In this document: positions 21,741 to 34,390 of the stretch, one piece after another
How the letters are laid out: every line of letters starts with the position of its first letter
Position numbering within the stretch: position 1 is the first letter of the stretch
Source: Labia minor
Taxonomy: Eukaryota; Arthropoda; Insecta; Dermaptera; Spongiphoridae
Assembly: GCA_963082975.1 (NCBI GenBank)
Contig: OY720345.1
Location: 56,898,528 to 56,962,527, forward strand
DNA length: 64,000 nucleotides
Direction of reading: 5' to 3'
Position numbers and translations under genes: made by a program
The notes under the pieces: model-generated
Told to the model about the DNA's origin: nothing
Database searches by the model: none
The model's input: only the letters and a program-made list of their open reading frames with translations

Positions 21741-24340
21741 TAGAGATACCGTGGTATATTTATTATAGCGAGTTTTTTTTTCTTTCTTTTGTGTCCTTTT
21801 TTGAATTCCTCAGCTAAAGTTGTCTTTTTTTCTATGTTAAAAGAACTTTTTAAAGTGGTTTTGTTGGAAAAAGGAAATTATTATAGAGAGAGAGCTAAGA
21901 AAGGAAGTAAGATGAGTTGTCTAAGTGTAAGGAGAATGTGAAGTTTCTAACAAGCTTAAAATTAATTATAAATAAAAATTATAGTCCATTGTTATCATAT
22001 ATATATTGTATATATATATTTTTTTTTATCGCAAACGAAAGAAAATGAAAATTTACTGCTTGGTTGTTTTTTGTTTTTATTTTTTTATTTTTTTTTTATT
22101 TTATTTTATTTTATTTTTTTTTTTGTTTTATTCAAAGGGTGGTTGGTGGAATAATCATCTTTGAAGCAATATAGGGAATATTTTATTATTTTTCAATTTA
22201 TTTTATTCATTACTTTGTCTGGAGTAATAATATTTTTAATAATAATTCAATTTTTTATCTAAATACTTATAAAAAATTGATTTTAGGAAATGTTCAAATT
22301 TTTTAATTCAATTTGATAAGAAATGAATATTTTATCTGATCTAAATAATAATATTAATTTTGCAATTAATATGTATATATCGGAAATTGAACGATCAATG
22401 GATAAAATAATTAACAAATTTTTTCTTAGCAGAATTTCAAAACCTCTATCTACATATATATATATATATATATAGATTTCTAATAAATAAAATTTTTTAG
22501 AAACCTTAAAAAGAAAAATTCGTATAAATCACTAATTTGTTTGTGTATTTTATTAAAAGAAAAAAATTGAATTTTTTTGTTTTGTTGGTTAATATTTTTT
22601 TAACAATTTACAAATTTGACAAGATTATTTAAGAGTAACCTTTATAATAATCTTATCATGCTATTGCTTTGCATATCAATAAAATTATTCTACAATTCTT
22701 TTATAAACATATATTATATAATCGATACTACTATAAATTAAATTTTAAACAAGTGTTGATTACTTATTATACCTAAAATATGATATTTTCTACAATTTAT
22801 CTTTTTTTCTGGCCGCTATCATTAAAAAAACAAATGATTAGTTTGAAAAATTTACTACACTTTTTTTTACCTTGAATTTTTAATTTCTCTCTCTCTCTCT
22901 CTCTCTTCTCATTTTTCTATCAAAAATAATTTTATAACTCGTGCCAACACATTATACATTTGTTAATTAACCTGGATCTAAAATAAATGACTTAATGTTG
23001 TATAACGTCAATACATTACTGCATATATTTCATAGCGTCTTGTTTATGATAATAAATATTATGCATATAATTTAAAAAAAAATTTAATTTTGTTTTTTTA
23101 TTAAGATTTTTTAAACCATTTAAAATTTTATGGTAATTACAGGGTAACATTTGTTATTATTTTTTTTCTCTTTATTATTTTTAAATTAATTATTAATATT
23201 AATAATATTCTATAAAAATTTAAATCATTGTGAAAGTTCAAAAGAACAAAAATTTTAAAAAAATTAAAAAATATTTGTATTATACTGACTTATAATATCT
23301 ATGTTTCTATATAATTCAAATATATTATTTAAATAATTTTTATAATATTTCTATAATTCAAATAGTTACATATATAAATATATATTATAATTTAATGGAT
23401 ATTTAATATGACATAATACCATAATAGATTTATAAGAAGATATATTAATAGAATTTCATTATAAAATTTAAGTCTTCATAATTTTAAAAAATTCCAATTT
23501 TGAATTTGTTAAGATTAACTGTTTAATTATAATTTTTAAATAAATAAAATAAATTAATTAATTCATTAAATTAATATAATAAAGAATAAAGGATGGAGTT
23601 ATCGATTTTATTATTAGATGTTAATATATATATATATATATATATATATAGGTATGTTTATAAAAGAATAGGTTTTTACAAGGGAAAAGAAACATGATCA
23701 TTTTATATTTAGATAATCAGCTTGGGTATCTAAGATAATTGTTCTTCACATGATTTTATTCATCCCCACAGGAAACGGTTTTTTTTTCTATCTCACAGGA
23801 ACTCAAAATACAATTTTATGACAGAAAGTAAATTAAAATATCTATCTAGACTCTAGACAGAAGGGGAGAAGAAAATTAATTTCCTCATCTAAGAAAGAAA
23901 CTATCAAAAGGGGAGGAATCTGTCCACAGGGACAAAATAAAGCTTTTCAATTATGATATGCAAAAGAGATATTAAATTAGTTTTTCCAAGATAAATATCA
24001 TGTATATGTAGATGGAGTATAAAATATAAAAGAGCATTTATTATTCTTATTGTAGAAAAAAAAATGAAAATCATGTAAAGCGAATGACTATTTAAAGATT
24101 TGAACAAATAAACAGATAAATATACTCAGAAATATATACATACATATATATCTATATATATATATATTTATATAGATATATATAAATGTACGTGGCTACA
24201 TCAAAAAGAAATGTGTTTTGTTTAAAGATGTGTGTTTGTTTAATAAAATTGGAAGAAAAGTGAAAAATTCATGTACAAAAAATATCGATACCCTTTATGG
24301 GGAGATGGACATGGATCGGCAAATTCTATATATGTGCTAT
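21741..24340. other. AT-rich non-coding DNA with microsatellites
   Basis: No gene. It holds T-rich tracts near 22080-22130, a (CT)n tract at about 22886-22906, TA tracts at about 22456-22474 and 23624-23650, and interrupted TA tracts near 24140-24185. The 67-codon minus-strand frame at 23904-24107 is low complexity. Confidence 0.55.
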
Positions 24341-24344
24341 ATAA

Positions 24345-24560
24345 ATGATAGAAGTTGATGGTTTCGAGGAGAATGCGACGAGTTTTTGTCACCGGCCCAC
24401 AATCCCACCGACCAGTCAGTTCAATGGCTACAAAACGCCAAACACAATGAATTGATGACCTCCATTAATTTGGTCTGTTTTGAGGGGCTCCAACCAAAAA
24501 GAAGGTGCCGTGGAGATGAGACAAGAGAAAAGAATCGTTCTCACATTCAATTCACTTGAT
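24345..24560. promoter_or_regulatory. candidate regulatory island
   Basis: A block of balanced composition. It contains CATTAATTTGG (homeodomain-type core) near 24473, CCACCGACCAG near 24403 and GACAAG(A)GAAAAGAATCG. No coding signal is visible on either strand. Confidence 0.35.
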
Positions 24561-26178
24561 TCTGTTAGGAGTTAAACAATTTCAAGAATCGGGAATTGAT
24601 ATCGTTTTGTCTTTTCATGCGAATAAAAAAAAGAAGAAAATAAAGGGGACCTATCAATTTTAGAGTTACAACGGAACAGACTAAAAACATTTAAATTTAA
24701 ATTTACTCAAAAATCATTGAATTATCATTTTCACTCATTTCATTTAAACTCAGATAAAATTTAATTATCAAAAAACAAAACAATGCAAATAAATTAATAA
24801 TAAAATAAACTTTTTTTTTAAGAAAATTACAATTCTGGAAAAAAAAATTTAAAAAATGCTAAAAACATCTATATAAATTATTCAATAGGATTTCTAAATA
24901 AAAATTGCTAATTTCATTAGTGAAAAAACTTTTTTAGGAAAAATTCATTATTGCCTTCAGTTCGAAAGGAAATTTATTCCTTTTTTTTCGCCTGGAATGG
25001 TAAAAAAAAATGATATCAATCTAGAATTCATTTTCAATTTTCTATCAATCCCCGTTGATTACTTTTTATTTGATATTCTGGTAAATCAATGAAAAAAAGC
25101 CATATAAAAAAAAATTATACAGTTTCATTGTACAACAAGAATTTTAATGAAGAAAAGAGATAATTTAATGAAAATTATTTAATTATATTAACCAAATATT
25201 CAAAAAAGAAATAATAATAATAATATTTCACTTTAATTAAATTAGGAAATATTTAATCAATTTTGACAATCACACTAATAACTAATGAAAAAAAAAATTA
25301 GTAATTAGTTGGTGGATTTTTGTTAATTTTATATCAAATGTAAATTTTACACATAACGTAACTGGTTGGATTTAATTTAGTTAGTATTCTGTCCGGTTTT
25401 ATTTATTTTTATGATAAAATATTATTTTAGGTGATAGATAATTATTTTTAAAAGAATTTATTTTGGAATTGAAAGTTAAAATTTGAAATAAACATAAAAA
25501 CAAAATTAGATTATTTAAAAGTTTATAAAGTATGATGAACATGTTTTAATCTCTCTCTCATCTGATTATATTTATTTAATTTTTTATTTATTTTATAAAT
25601 GTTAAGAATTATGTTATTTTATTTATAAAATTCTATTTTATCAATTCTTTGAAATTAGTCATTCGAGTTATTATAAATTATTATAAATTTAATTAGGTAA
25701 TAAGGAAAGTATAAAAAATTACATTATATATAAGTAAGTCTCTTAATTATAATAATAATAAAATAATCATATCATTTGATAATTTAATATTTTTATTTCA
25801 TTGATTGGAAAATATGAATTTCATAATTAGGAAAACACATTCTAAGTAAAATATATTATCTAATGAATGAGAATACAAAAAAAAAAGATAATTTAATGTG
25901 TAATTTAATAAAACAAATTACAAATTTTTTGAATGATTAGATTAAGTATTAAATAATTTTACTTATTAGAAAAAAGATAATTAACATTCTTTAGTTGTTT
26001 TTTTTTATATATTGATTCAAAAGTTAAACAAATTTATGAATTGCTGGTTTTTAATATAAAAATATTTTAATTTTTCACATACTTATATATATTATAAAAT
26101 AAGAATATTTATTATTGTACTTTTATTCGGGAAGAAGTTATTATCTAATAAATTATTTTTTATAAAAATTATAAAAAT
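24561..26178. other. AT-rich non-coding DNA
   Basis: No gene or recognised element. Contains many A/T homopolymers and an (AAT)n tract near 25209-25226. Confidence 0.55.
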
Positions 26179-26780
26179 CTGGAGTGTCTCCACTCGACTA
26201 TCTCGCAAATTTGAAGTCGATTAATTAACATTCTCTATTATATTTAAATTAAATTTAATTAAAATTATAAATTAAAATTATATATATATTAAACAAGCGC
26301 GTGTTTGGCACATTGTTGATGGCACCATGTCACCTGCTGGCGCGTGATTGACAGTCAACGTGTTAATAAATTAATTCCGGTACTTTCAGCGATTCAATCA
26401 AGCTGAAATTCTATATATAGCAGTTTTATACAATTTTTAATCATGTGAAAAATTATTAAATATATATCTTTATTTTTTCGGACAGTTTAAGAGGAAAAAA
26501 AATGAAAACGTGGTAGGTAATACTCCTCTTCCGAATGAGGTACATTTCTCAAAAGTTGATAGAGAACTACTTGAATAATGACCGTGTACCAAATTTCATA
26601 ATTCTAGCTCCAACCGTTTTTGCTTAATCTTGTCTACATACATACACACAGACACATATACAGACATTTTTCTCAACTTTAGTGAAAATGATTCAGGAAC
26701 TTTCAAAACGTATAAAAACATAAAAATCTCGACATCTAAAATTTTCGTGATCGCAATACTATCTCTGGCGAGAGTAAAAA
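26179..26780 (-). mobile_element. family A (HINE/DINE-like) element A5, full length
   Basis: Both ends are clear: CTGGAGTGTCTCCACTCGAC (hairpin) and ATCTCGC at the left; CAATACTATCTCTGGCGAGAGTAAAAA at the right. Internal landmarks are CACCTGCTGGCGCGTGATTG, TTCCGGTACTTTCAGCGATT, the TATATATAGCAG block and ACATACATACACACAGACAC. About 600 bp, non-coding. Confidence 0.8.
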
Positions 26781-27114
26781 TTTGTCAGTTTATATAATTT
26801 ATTGCAAAGAAATATATATATTCATAGTGTTTATTAAAAATTTAGTTTTATTTAGTGATGATTAGTGATAATTTTTATGGTTATCAGTAAATCTTTAAAT
26901 ATCATTGAAATGATATAAAAATTTGTAAAATATTTTAATGTTAAGTGGAAAACACTTATTTTGTTACGTAGATTACGATAAATAATTAATACGCTCATAA
27001 ACAGATTATTAGTAAACGCAAATCATAGTAATGAAAAGAAAATGTACTTTGAATTCCCAATGAATTGATAAATAGAAATGATAAAATAAGTGTAAAATAC
27101 CTATATAAAAATGT

Positions 27115-27440
27115 CATAGAAGAAAGAGAGAAGTTGATTGGTGAACGTTTAATTGATTTTCATGGGCCAACGAATATGAAGATGATAGAGGCTCCTACAC
27201 GGGACCCTCCTCCAACCCGTCAGGATGTTTGTTTATATTCGAACAATTTGATAAACAAAGCGTGGCAACGAACGCTTTGAAGCTCAGAGCGAACGCCAAA
27301 TTGATGGACGCCTCCGTTTCATCTCGTCGATGGCTGATGGAATTAGAAATGCGAGACATGACAAGAGAATTCATGACCATAAGATAAAAGATTAATTTAA
27401 AAATCTTAATCGGTGCGATCGTTTTGGGGGGAAATGTTAT
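27115..27440. promoter_or_regulatory. candidate regulatory island
   Basis: A block of normal composition, open in short frames on both strands (27065-27280 plus, 27195-27443 minus), which is typical of conserved non-coding DNA rather than a gene. Cores include GTTTGTTTATATTC (forkhead-like) near 27228 and CATAAGATAAAAG (GATA-like) near 27379. No domain is recognised. Confidence 0.35.
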
Positions 27441-27679
27441 CACAATTCGGCCAATCGAAATTTGTTCTACCTTCAGCTTATCGGAAATCGGAAATAATTT
27501 ACATAAGACAGATTGATAGGAATATTGTTGATAAGAATTTATTTACAAAAAAAAAAAAAAAATTAAAAAAGTAAAATAAATCAATAAAATTCCATACTAA
27601 TGTAGTGACAATAAATTCGATTTAATATTTTAATAATTCAATAATTCACCAATCTTATCATTTTCAAAAAAAAAAAAAT

Positions 27680-27840
27680 ATCTCCTCCAAAGAAATGATA
27701 TTGAAGCTCGGAAGAAAGTAAAGAATTCCTGGAGACGAACGCAGGGACGACAAACTAAATGTTTATGTAATATTCTCTCCTTCGTTTTAGGGTGCTTAGC
27801 TTTAGTCGAAGTGGAGGGAACGAATTTTTTCACAGCTCAT
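27680..27840. promoter_or_regulatory. small GC-richer island
   Basis: A short block of normal composition flanked by A tracts. The 67-codon minus-strand frame over it has no recognisable domain. Weak evidence for a regulatory element only. Confidence 0.25.
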
Positions 27841-27943
27841 AAGAACCATCAAAAAAAAAAAAAGAAAAAAAAACAAAACACAAAGTGAAATGTAAAGACT
27901 AAGTCATTATCACTTGAATTTTTTTTAGATTAATAAATAATTA

Positions 27944-27976
27944 GATCATTTTGAGATCATTTTGAGATCATTTTGA
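27944..27976. repeat. 11-bp tandem repeat resembling the bantam microRNA sequence
   Basis: GATCATTTTGA occurs three times without a gap (27944, 27955, 27966). Reading across the last two units gives TGAGATCATTTTGAAA, the first 16 bases of the insect bantam microRNA as I know it. There is no complementary arm nearby, so it is not a precursor. On the minus strand the array contains two 8-mer sites complementary to the bantam seed (TGATCTCA). Confidence 0.7.
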
Positions 27977-29754
27977 AAAAGTAAAAAATACTCTATTTTA
28001 GTCATTAATTATTTGTAAATAGGTATGTCATATAAATATTTATTAAATTTTCTTATTTCCTATTAATTGATTATCATTTGAATTATGAAAATTAACTAAT
28101 TTGAATAATATCACATTAATTCATCTGGATACCTAAATAACAAATGTTAAATACAATGTATATCAAAATATATAAGTATACATTTTTTTTTAATTGGAAT
28201 GAATTTAGAAAAATATTCTTAAAATAAAATGAAATGTTAAAGCATAATGATGAATAATTCAAGTGAGAGGTAAAATCAAAATATAAATATTCTTATAAGC
28301 TTTTTATTATATTTTACTATTAAATCCTATGCAAAATTTTTCTCAAATTATTACTGACCTATACCTAAAATGATGTATAAAGGAAAATTAAATTTCTAAT
28401 TAATACTAATTAATAAGCATGTTTAAAAACATTGAAATTATGATTTACATTTTTTTGTTAATTTTTGACTAATTAACTGATCTTATTTTTTGATTAGTAA
28501 TCTGGTTTATCGCTGGACTTTTGGCGAGGAATTCACCCCCTCAACAAGTTTATTATTTTCATATATAATAAGAATTTAATTAAATCAAAGAATTAAAAGT
28601 TGTATAACAGAATTTTATGAAATCCCAAATTCTCAATTTCTCTCCTAAAATCACTCCAACAAATGACATATATTGACATATGAATGGAAGCACTTGAGAA
28701 CTACTACAGATTTACAGATTTAGAAAATTATTTAATTGTGCTGGGGAATAAATGAAGAAGAATATAAGTGAAATGCTATTCTCCCTTAATTATAATAATT
28801 TAATAAATGTATTATCATTATTATTATTGTTCTTATACTTCTTTTAAATGAATAAATGGAAAAAATAACAGATATGATAATTTATTATTATCAAGAAATT
28901 TTCTATTTTGTTCTAAATGAGAAGAGAAATTTTGCTATAATTATAATAACACACATAGCGTACAATAATGATAAATTAATTCAAGATTATCTTTCCAAGC
29001 ATTAAATCGGTAGTTTTGTTTTGTCTTTTGCCAGGAAGTCATTAATTTGACTAAGATTTCATAAGTTGGAAGTGAGTCGTTTTCTATATTTGTAAATACT
29101 TAGCTTGTTTTTTCTCAAGTAGTTTTGCCCTTATTTAGAGGATGAAAGGTGAGTAAAAACGATTATATACAAAGTATTTTTAATAAGTTTTAATCCCATT
29201 AGATTTTTCTTGAAAGTAAACCTAACACATTAAGATGAAGAAGAAATAACAAGAACAAAGTTAAACAAACCAGCTAGCATGCAGATCTTATTTAAGAATA
29301 GGATACTGTATCCTAAAAGACGAATATACGAAATCAAAACTTAGTCTTTGATGTATTTATTAATTAAAACTTAAAATGGACTAAAATGTCAATATTATAA
29401 TTTAATCTAATTCATTAAAATGCATCAATTTCATTAGAAATAATTAGAATGTTAACTTTTAAAATTAATCAAATCAAACAATTTACAGATATTTTCAAAA
29501 AAAGTTATTTCACTTATTTTAAATTTATTTTCACTTAAAACTTCTTTATTAATTTTCTAAACGATATGATTAATTTATAACGTAAATAACAAAATTATTT
29601 ATAAAGGAAAGAAAAAATATTTAAAAAAAAATCGTGGAATGATTGGTCAATGAACGATAATATATAAATGGCTCCAACACAAACACTTGTTTTAAAATTA
29701 GAAAAAATCCACAATTTACGTCCTTCGGTGAAAAAATATGTGAATATATATACC

Positions 29755-29788
<34 letters not shown>

Positions 29789-30860
29789 GAAGATTCATAA
29801 CATTTTTCTATGAATTTTATTTGGAGATATTCAAATTTACTGCCTCAAGAGGATTTTTTTTTAATTTTGTAATGTGATAATATTTTTTTAACGAAATTCT
29901 CTAAGCGGTCAGTGCTACTCAGTTCAAATGGATCACGCTAGAAAATACAAAAATTTAAATATTTGGAAGACATTCCTGTCTATTAAAAATCCAATCTTTG
30001 AAAATTATATAAATATTCAATCCAATTATTAATAAATACCAATTAAATAGAAAACACACCTGTATTAAAATATATTAAAATATTTCCAGCTAGATTCATT
30101 TTTCAATCAAATCAAATAATCTAAGATCTTCAGAATTGCATTTGTTATTTTAAGTTTTAGAATTGCACAATAATTGAAAGAAAATATAAATAAACATATT
30201 TATAATTATTTCTCATAAAAAAATTAAATAAAACAATAAATTTTAAAAAAATCATCGAAAAATTGCTAATTAATAAAAATTTGAAATTATTAAGTATATT
30301 ATATATTATTATAAATTCAAATTTAAATAAAATCGATTGTTGAGCATAATAATGGTAATAATAAAAATAAAATATTTAAAGTTAGTATTTTATTTTTAAT
30401 ATATATAAAAAAATGAGTTTGGAAATGGTTTTAATTTATAATTTATTTTAAATAAAAATAAAAAACAGAAAGTTTTAAATTAATTAATTAAAATAATAAA
30501 TATTTGGAATAATAATTTGGAGCAAACATCTTAGTTAAATAAATTTGAAGATTAATGTAAGATAAAAATTCTAATCTCTGTTATTATCATTTTTTACACA
30601 TTTATATATATATATAGAATATGAAGATTCATAACATTTTTCTATTAATTTTATTTGGAGATATTCAAATAATATTATAAGTATTCATTCAAAAATAATC
30701 AAGAAAATTACCATTAATAAATTTCTTTTTTTTTTTAAAAAAAAAAAAAGATGAAAAATCTAAATTTTTATTCGTATAGGTGGAAGAATAATTTGTCTAG
30801 TGGAGTTAACGATAGGACATCCTGTGAAATGATTTTAAATTATATGGTTTTGACAATCTA
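27977..30860. other. AT-rich non-coding DNA
   Basis: No gene. It contains a perfect palindrome AGGATAC-T-GTATCCT near 29302-29316, a TA tract at about 29763-29788 and a direct repeat pair (29785-29836 and 30617-30670, listed separately). Confidence 0.5.
29785..30670. repeat. direct repeat pair of about 52 bp
   Basis: The phrase starting ATATGAAGATTCATAACATT and ending GGAGATATTCAAAT occurs at 29785-29836 and 30617-30670, with one clear internal mismatch (CTATGAATT against CTATTAATT). Both copies follow TA-rich tracts. The DNA between them is AT-rich and featureless. Confidence 0.6.
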
Positions 30861-31010
30861 AAATTAAAACATGTGACTTGGGCTTTAGAGGATGATGATT
30901 TAAGAAGTAAAACTGAAACCGGACATATTCACGCCTGAAGAATCCGTGCCAGGCAACGAGCCATTGATTTATGCCCTCTAGAAAAAAATAGTCGAATTTC
31001 GGTCGTTTTT
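30860..31010. promoter_or_regulatory. small candidate regulatory island
   Basis: A short normal-composition block 1 kb downstream of the exon (in gene orientation). It includes CACGCCTGAAGAATCC, GTGCCAGGCAACGAGCC and a CATTGATTTATG stretch. No coding signal. Confidence 0.25.
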
Positions 31011-31993
31011 ATCAATAGAATACCTAAAGAAATCATTTTTTTTTTATTTGATAAATTTTAGAAATGGCAACTATGTTAATTTCTGATTTTTTTTCATCTA
31101 CTCTCTATCATTTCTCACAAAACATTTATCATATAAATATGCTAGTCATTTTAATTCCCCCCCCCCTAATTTGTGTTACCTAGCTATTTTAATATCTCAA
31201 TAAAATGAAAGTAGATTATTGTCTTTTAAAAAAGAAATGTCTTAAAAAAAGATCAAAATTCCTGTCATTATTTAAATAAATCTCTGCCAAGATTTGTAAT
31301 TAAATTCATTGGAGAAATTTAAATTTATTTTTTTTTTTTATTTTTGAAGAAGAAGATCCGTTAAGGAAAAATTATTGATATAGATGAATGTGATCCAATC
31401 ACTACAACTAAGTTTAAGCTTAACATTCCATTGTAATGATATGCTTAAGTAAACAAATTTATCAAATGTGTTCCATTTTTTAATCGGATCCCTTTGAAAT
31501 GTTAGCATCTCATTCGCTTAATGAACCTGATCAGGAATTTTTAATCAAACAAACATTGATTTTGTTTTTTTTTATGATAGCAATTCATTAAATGTATTTT
31601 GAAAATGTTAATCGGTTCCTAAAAAGAAAGATTTTTCTTTTTTATCATTTATTAAGAAAATATTATTTTTCTGTAAAAGGTGTATGATGGTAGAGGGGGA
31701 GGATGGGGGGGAAAGGAGATGATCAATGGTGCGCTCTTTTAAGGAGTGATGTATTATTTCAAGAACAATTAGATAATCGATAAGGTATGAATTTTGTATT
31801 GGAATATTTTTGACAAGAAGGATTGGGTTTCCAGAAGAGGCATTGAGAGGAGCATTGAATCATGTCATCAGGTCTATTTCAACCGATATGATCCGTGTAA
31901 AGCACGCCAAAACTGGGTCAACATAACACAAAATAACCAAGAAACTTGAGTCGTGTAAATATAGCGAAGGGGCGTTGAGGGGTTCGAGTGGGG
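31011..31993. other. start of the putative first intron, AT-rich
   Basis: Lies directly after the splice donor in gene orientation. It contains a G-rich, purine-rich stretch at about 31688-31725 and a C7 run near 31159-31165. No further exon is visible. Confidence 0.45.
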
Positions 31994-31999
31994 ACTCAC
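31994..31999 (-). promoter_or_regulatory. 5' splice site (donor) of the first coding exon
   Basis: On the minus strand the sequence reads ...GGATGCG|GTGAGT, a near-perfect U2-type donor, placed just where the protein stops looking conserved. The split leaves one base of the next codon on the exon (phase 1), the usual phase before extracellular Ig or EGF modules. Confidence 0.7.
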
Positions 32000-32486
32000 C
32001 GCATCCGTGGCAGATTTTGATGATCCTGACGAGCTTGGCGTGGAGTTTACGGGTCTTGACCAGAGGATCCGAGATAGCCCGGTAGAGATTCGGTCCTCTA
32101 CGTTCAGCAAATACGACGTACTTGGCACCGCGACGGATGTCTGCAGACACGTGGTCTCTTTCGGCGAGGCGTTGCGGCTGCCGCGGACAGGCGCTTGCAC
32201 CCTCCCGAAGCGCGTTCTGTGGCCTGGCAAATTGCAGACGCACTAATGTCTTCGCGGTCAATTCGGGACCTCCCTTATACACATGTCGCACTACAAAGGT
32301 GACGTTATAAAGAGCGGCCCTGGCAGCGGAAAAGCTCCTCGCCTTGCCTTCAAAGATCGTGTCACTTTTTGCCTCTCGCCACTCAATTTCGTGTCGACAC
32401 CTGGGAAGAGGCTGAATGCGTGCGATCTGCGCTGCTGCAGCGAACGCGAGTAGTGCCGGCAGGAAGAGCATCCCCGGCCTCGGCAT
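32000..32486 (-). CDS. first coding exon of a secreted NTR-like, possibly vein/neuregulin-like protein
   Basis: Minus-strand exon of 162 codons plus one base, much GC-richer than its surroundings. Residues 1-21 form a signal peptide (hydrophobic MLFLPALLAFAAAA). A second Met at residue 6 is an equally good start. The mature part has Cys at 30, 100, 159 and 162, a likely N-glycosylation site at 61 (NVT), and the order FEGKA (46-49), NVTFVVRHVYKGG (61-73), RRGAKYVVFAERRGPNLY (118-135), ICHGC (158-162). A beta-rich run with a VYKG turn and flanking cysteines suggests an NTR-like fold. A signal peptide, this module and a phase-1 donor just before the expected next domain resemble the N-terminus of vein-type EGF-receptor ligands. 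That identity is an inference; another secreted NTR-like protein is possible. The frame continuing past the donor to 31860 (about 46 residues) is intron read-through. Later exons are not visible in the window. Confidence 0.6.
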
Positions 32487-33000
32487 CCTCGCGCGCTACG
32501 CGTCACAACGCGCGTACGTTACGCACGTTACGCACGGCTCTCGTATGTCCGATCTCGTTTCGTCTGGGGGTTATTTCACTGTCGTGTCGCCGAATTTGGC
32601 CGGCCGGGGCAAAAGAACCATGGCGGCCCACACCGACGGCGGACTCGCTCGTTGGCGTTTGACGGATCCCCCCCGCGTGCGTTTTACGTTCGGAAGCTTA
32701 AAAGGAAAGGGGGACGCGGACGGGGCAGATCGTGGCGAACACGGTGCCGGCCGAACCGAGACTGCTCACCGGCCGCGTCGTCGACAACTCTGCGTGCGCT
32801 CACCGCGACGTGGCGCTGTCCTCGCCGCCGCACCTACGCCGAACACCTTCTCCCCGAGCGCCGCTCTAACGGGAAGTGGAGTACCGCGATGGTCGACTCA
32901 CCCTTGCACTCGCGATATCCAATCAGAACCACTCACACCTTACAACGGGGGTTCCCACTTGGCCATCTTCAACAACCACTTTCATCTTAATTGAGAAGAT
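32487..33000 (-). promoter_or_regulatory. CpG-rich 5' UTR/promoter region
   Basis: About 500 bp of CpG-rich DNA directly upstream of the start codon. It contains an ATGGCGGC core (32620-32627, Pho/YY1 type), a directly repeated GTTACGCAC (32518-32526, 32527-32535), a CCAAT motif near 32929, and on the minus strand another donor-like GTGAGT (32896-32901) that could end a non-coding first exon. Several plus-strand frames (up to 192 codons) are open here only because of the GC richness. They are Arg/Pro/Ala-rich and show no domain. Confidence 0.5.
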
Positions 33001-33317
33001 CAAACCTTCCATTCTCAATCAGAATCATCCTCCACGATTAATTTATCAATTATTCCAAGGAATAATAATAATATTAACACCTTCGCATTCATTCCATTTC
33101 AAATTATAGCTTTTGTATTTATTATTATAAAAATAAAAACAGAAATTATTTTTTTTATTTCCTTTTATATATCAAACCTTCTCTATGTATTAGATAAAAT
33201 AATATTAATTATTTATTAATTCTAAACATATAAATATAATTATATTTTTTTTTTTTTTTTTTTTGTAAATGCTATTTTATATGAAACCAAGTTAAGCCAT
33301 ATAATTGACATTTATAA

Positions 33318-33359
<42 letters not shown>

Positions 33360-34170
33360 TGAGATAGAGTATTATAATTTAAGAAATTAACTTAATACTC
33401 ATTTAAATGGGGAGAGTATTAACACGAATATTCGCTTATGAAAATTGTTTCATAATTTATCCTGCTATTGTCATAGTATGACCAAAATATTATTATAGTG
33501 TCAGCTTCTATTATATTGATGGATTTAAAATAAAATAAAAACATTTACTCTGTAACCAAAGCACTTTCATCTATTTTTCTACTGAACGAATTTGATAAAG
33601 TAAGTATGGTAATATTTTGATATACATATTTACATAAAAATAAAATAAAAATAATAAAAAAATATTCATGGATCATATCATTTATAAAAAAGTTACAATG
33701 AAAGATTATTAATAAACTATCCAATGGTGAATAAAGTATGAATAACCACATGTAAAGAAATATAAAAAATTGTTTAGATTATTAATATTTACTGGAAAAA
33801 AAGTATTTCGTATAAATTAAAAAAATAAACATATATTTTTAGAATAATCACATATTATTCATTAAACTTTATTTTGCGAAAAAATTATCTCTGCTATTAA
33901 ATCATTTGATTTATAAAAAAAATTAACATTTAATAAATATTTTTTTTTTAATATTCAAAAATATTAAAATAAAGTTAAAATTTTAAAAATTTTATTTTAT
34001 ACGTTTTCCGATTGAAAAATGTAAAAAATTTAAATCATTTCAATTAATTTTAAATTCCAACTAAAAATATTCCAAAATAAAATAAATATTGTTTTGAAAG
34101 AGTCAAACCATTTTAATTTTATATCTATAATACTATATTATTTCTTTATTATTTTTTTTACCTTGTGAGA
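33001..34170. other. AT-rich DNA upstream of the gene, with (AAT)n microsatellite
   Basis: No gene. An uninterrupted (AAT)n tract of about 40 bp lies at 33320-33359, and a run of about 18-19 T lies near 33246-33264. The short minus-strand frame at 33545-33751 is low complexity. Confidence 0.6.
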
Positions 34171-34390
34171 GTATCAAGCTTTTATAGTTGGGACACAGCT
34201 AAGCAATCAGTGAACTGGATTCTGGTCGATTGATAATGTCAGACTCCAGGCTTCCCGGAAGAATCTCTTGGATAAAAAAATACTTGCTCCGAAATACCAA
34301 CAATAAATTTCGATCGCTAATAATAAATAAGACATCACAGACCCAACGAAAGACTAAAATGTGGTCTCTATTTACTATGGCTAGAAATTT
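34171..34390. promoter_or_regulatory. small candidate regulatory island upstream of the gene
   Basis: A block of balanced composition 1.7 kb upstream of the start codon. Includes ACACAGCTAAGC, TGGTCGATTGATAATG and TTCCCGGAAG, a STAT/ETS-like core. Not coding in any frame over a useful length. Confidence 0.3.

Noticed and set aside
27944..27990. bantam microRNA gene
   Set aside because: Only the mature-like strand is present, as part of an 11-bp tandem repeat. No complementary arm can form a precursor hairpin.
31860..31998. Continuation of the minus-strand frame after CHGC to a 208-residue protein
   Set aside because: A strong GTGAGT donor lies at this point and the composition becomes AT-rich with no conserved-looking residues. 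Treated as intron read-through.
32416..32994. Plus-strand open frame of 192 codons (and 32652-32990, 112 codons) over the CpG-rich block
   Set aside because: Arg/Pro/Ala-rich translation with no domain. The opposite strand carries the exon with signal peptide and splice donor. Long frames are expected by chance in GC-rich DNA.
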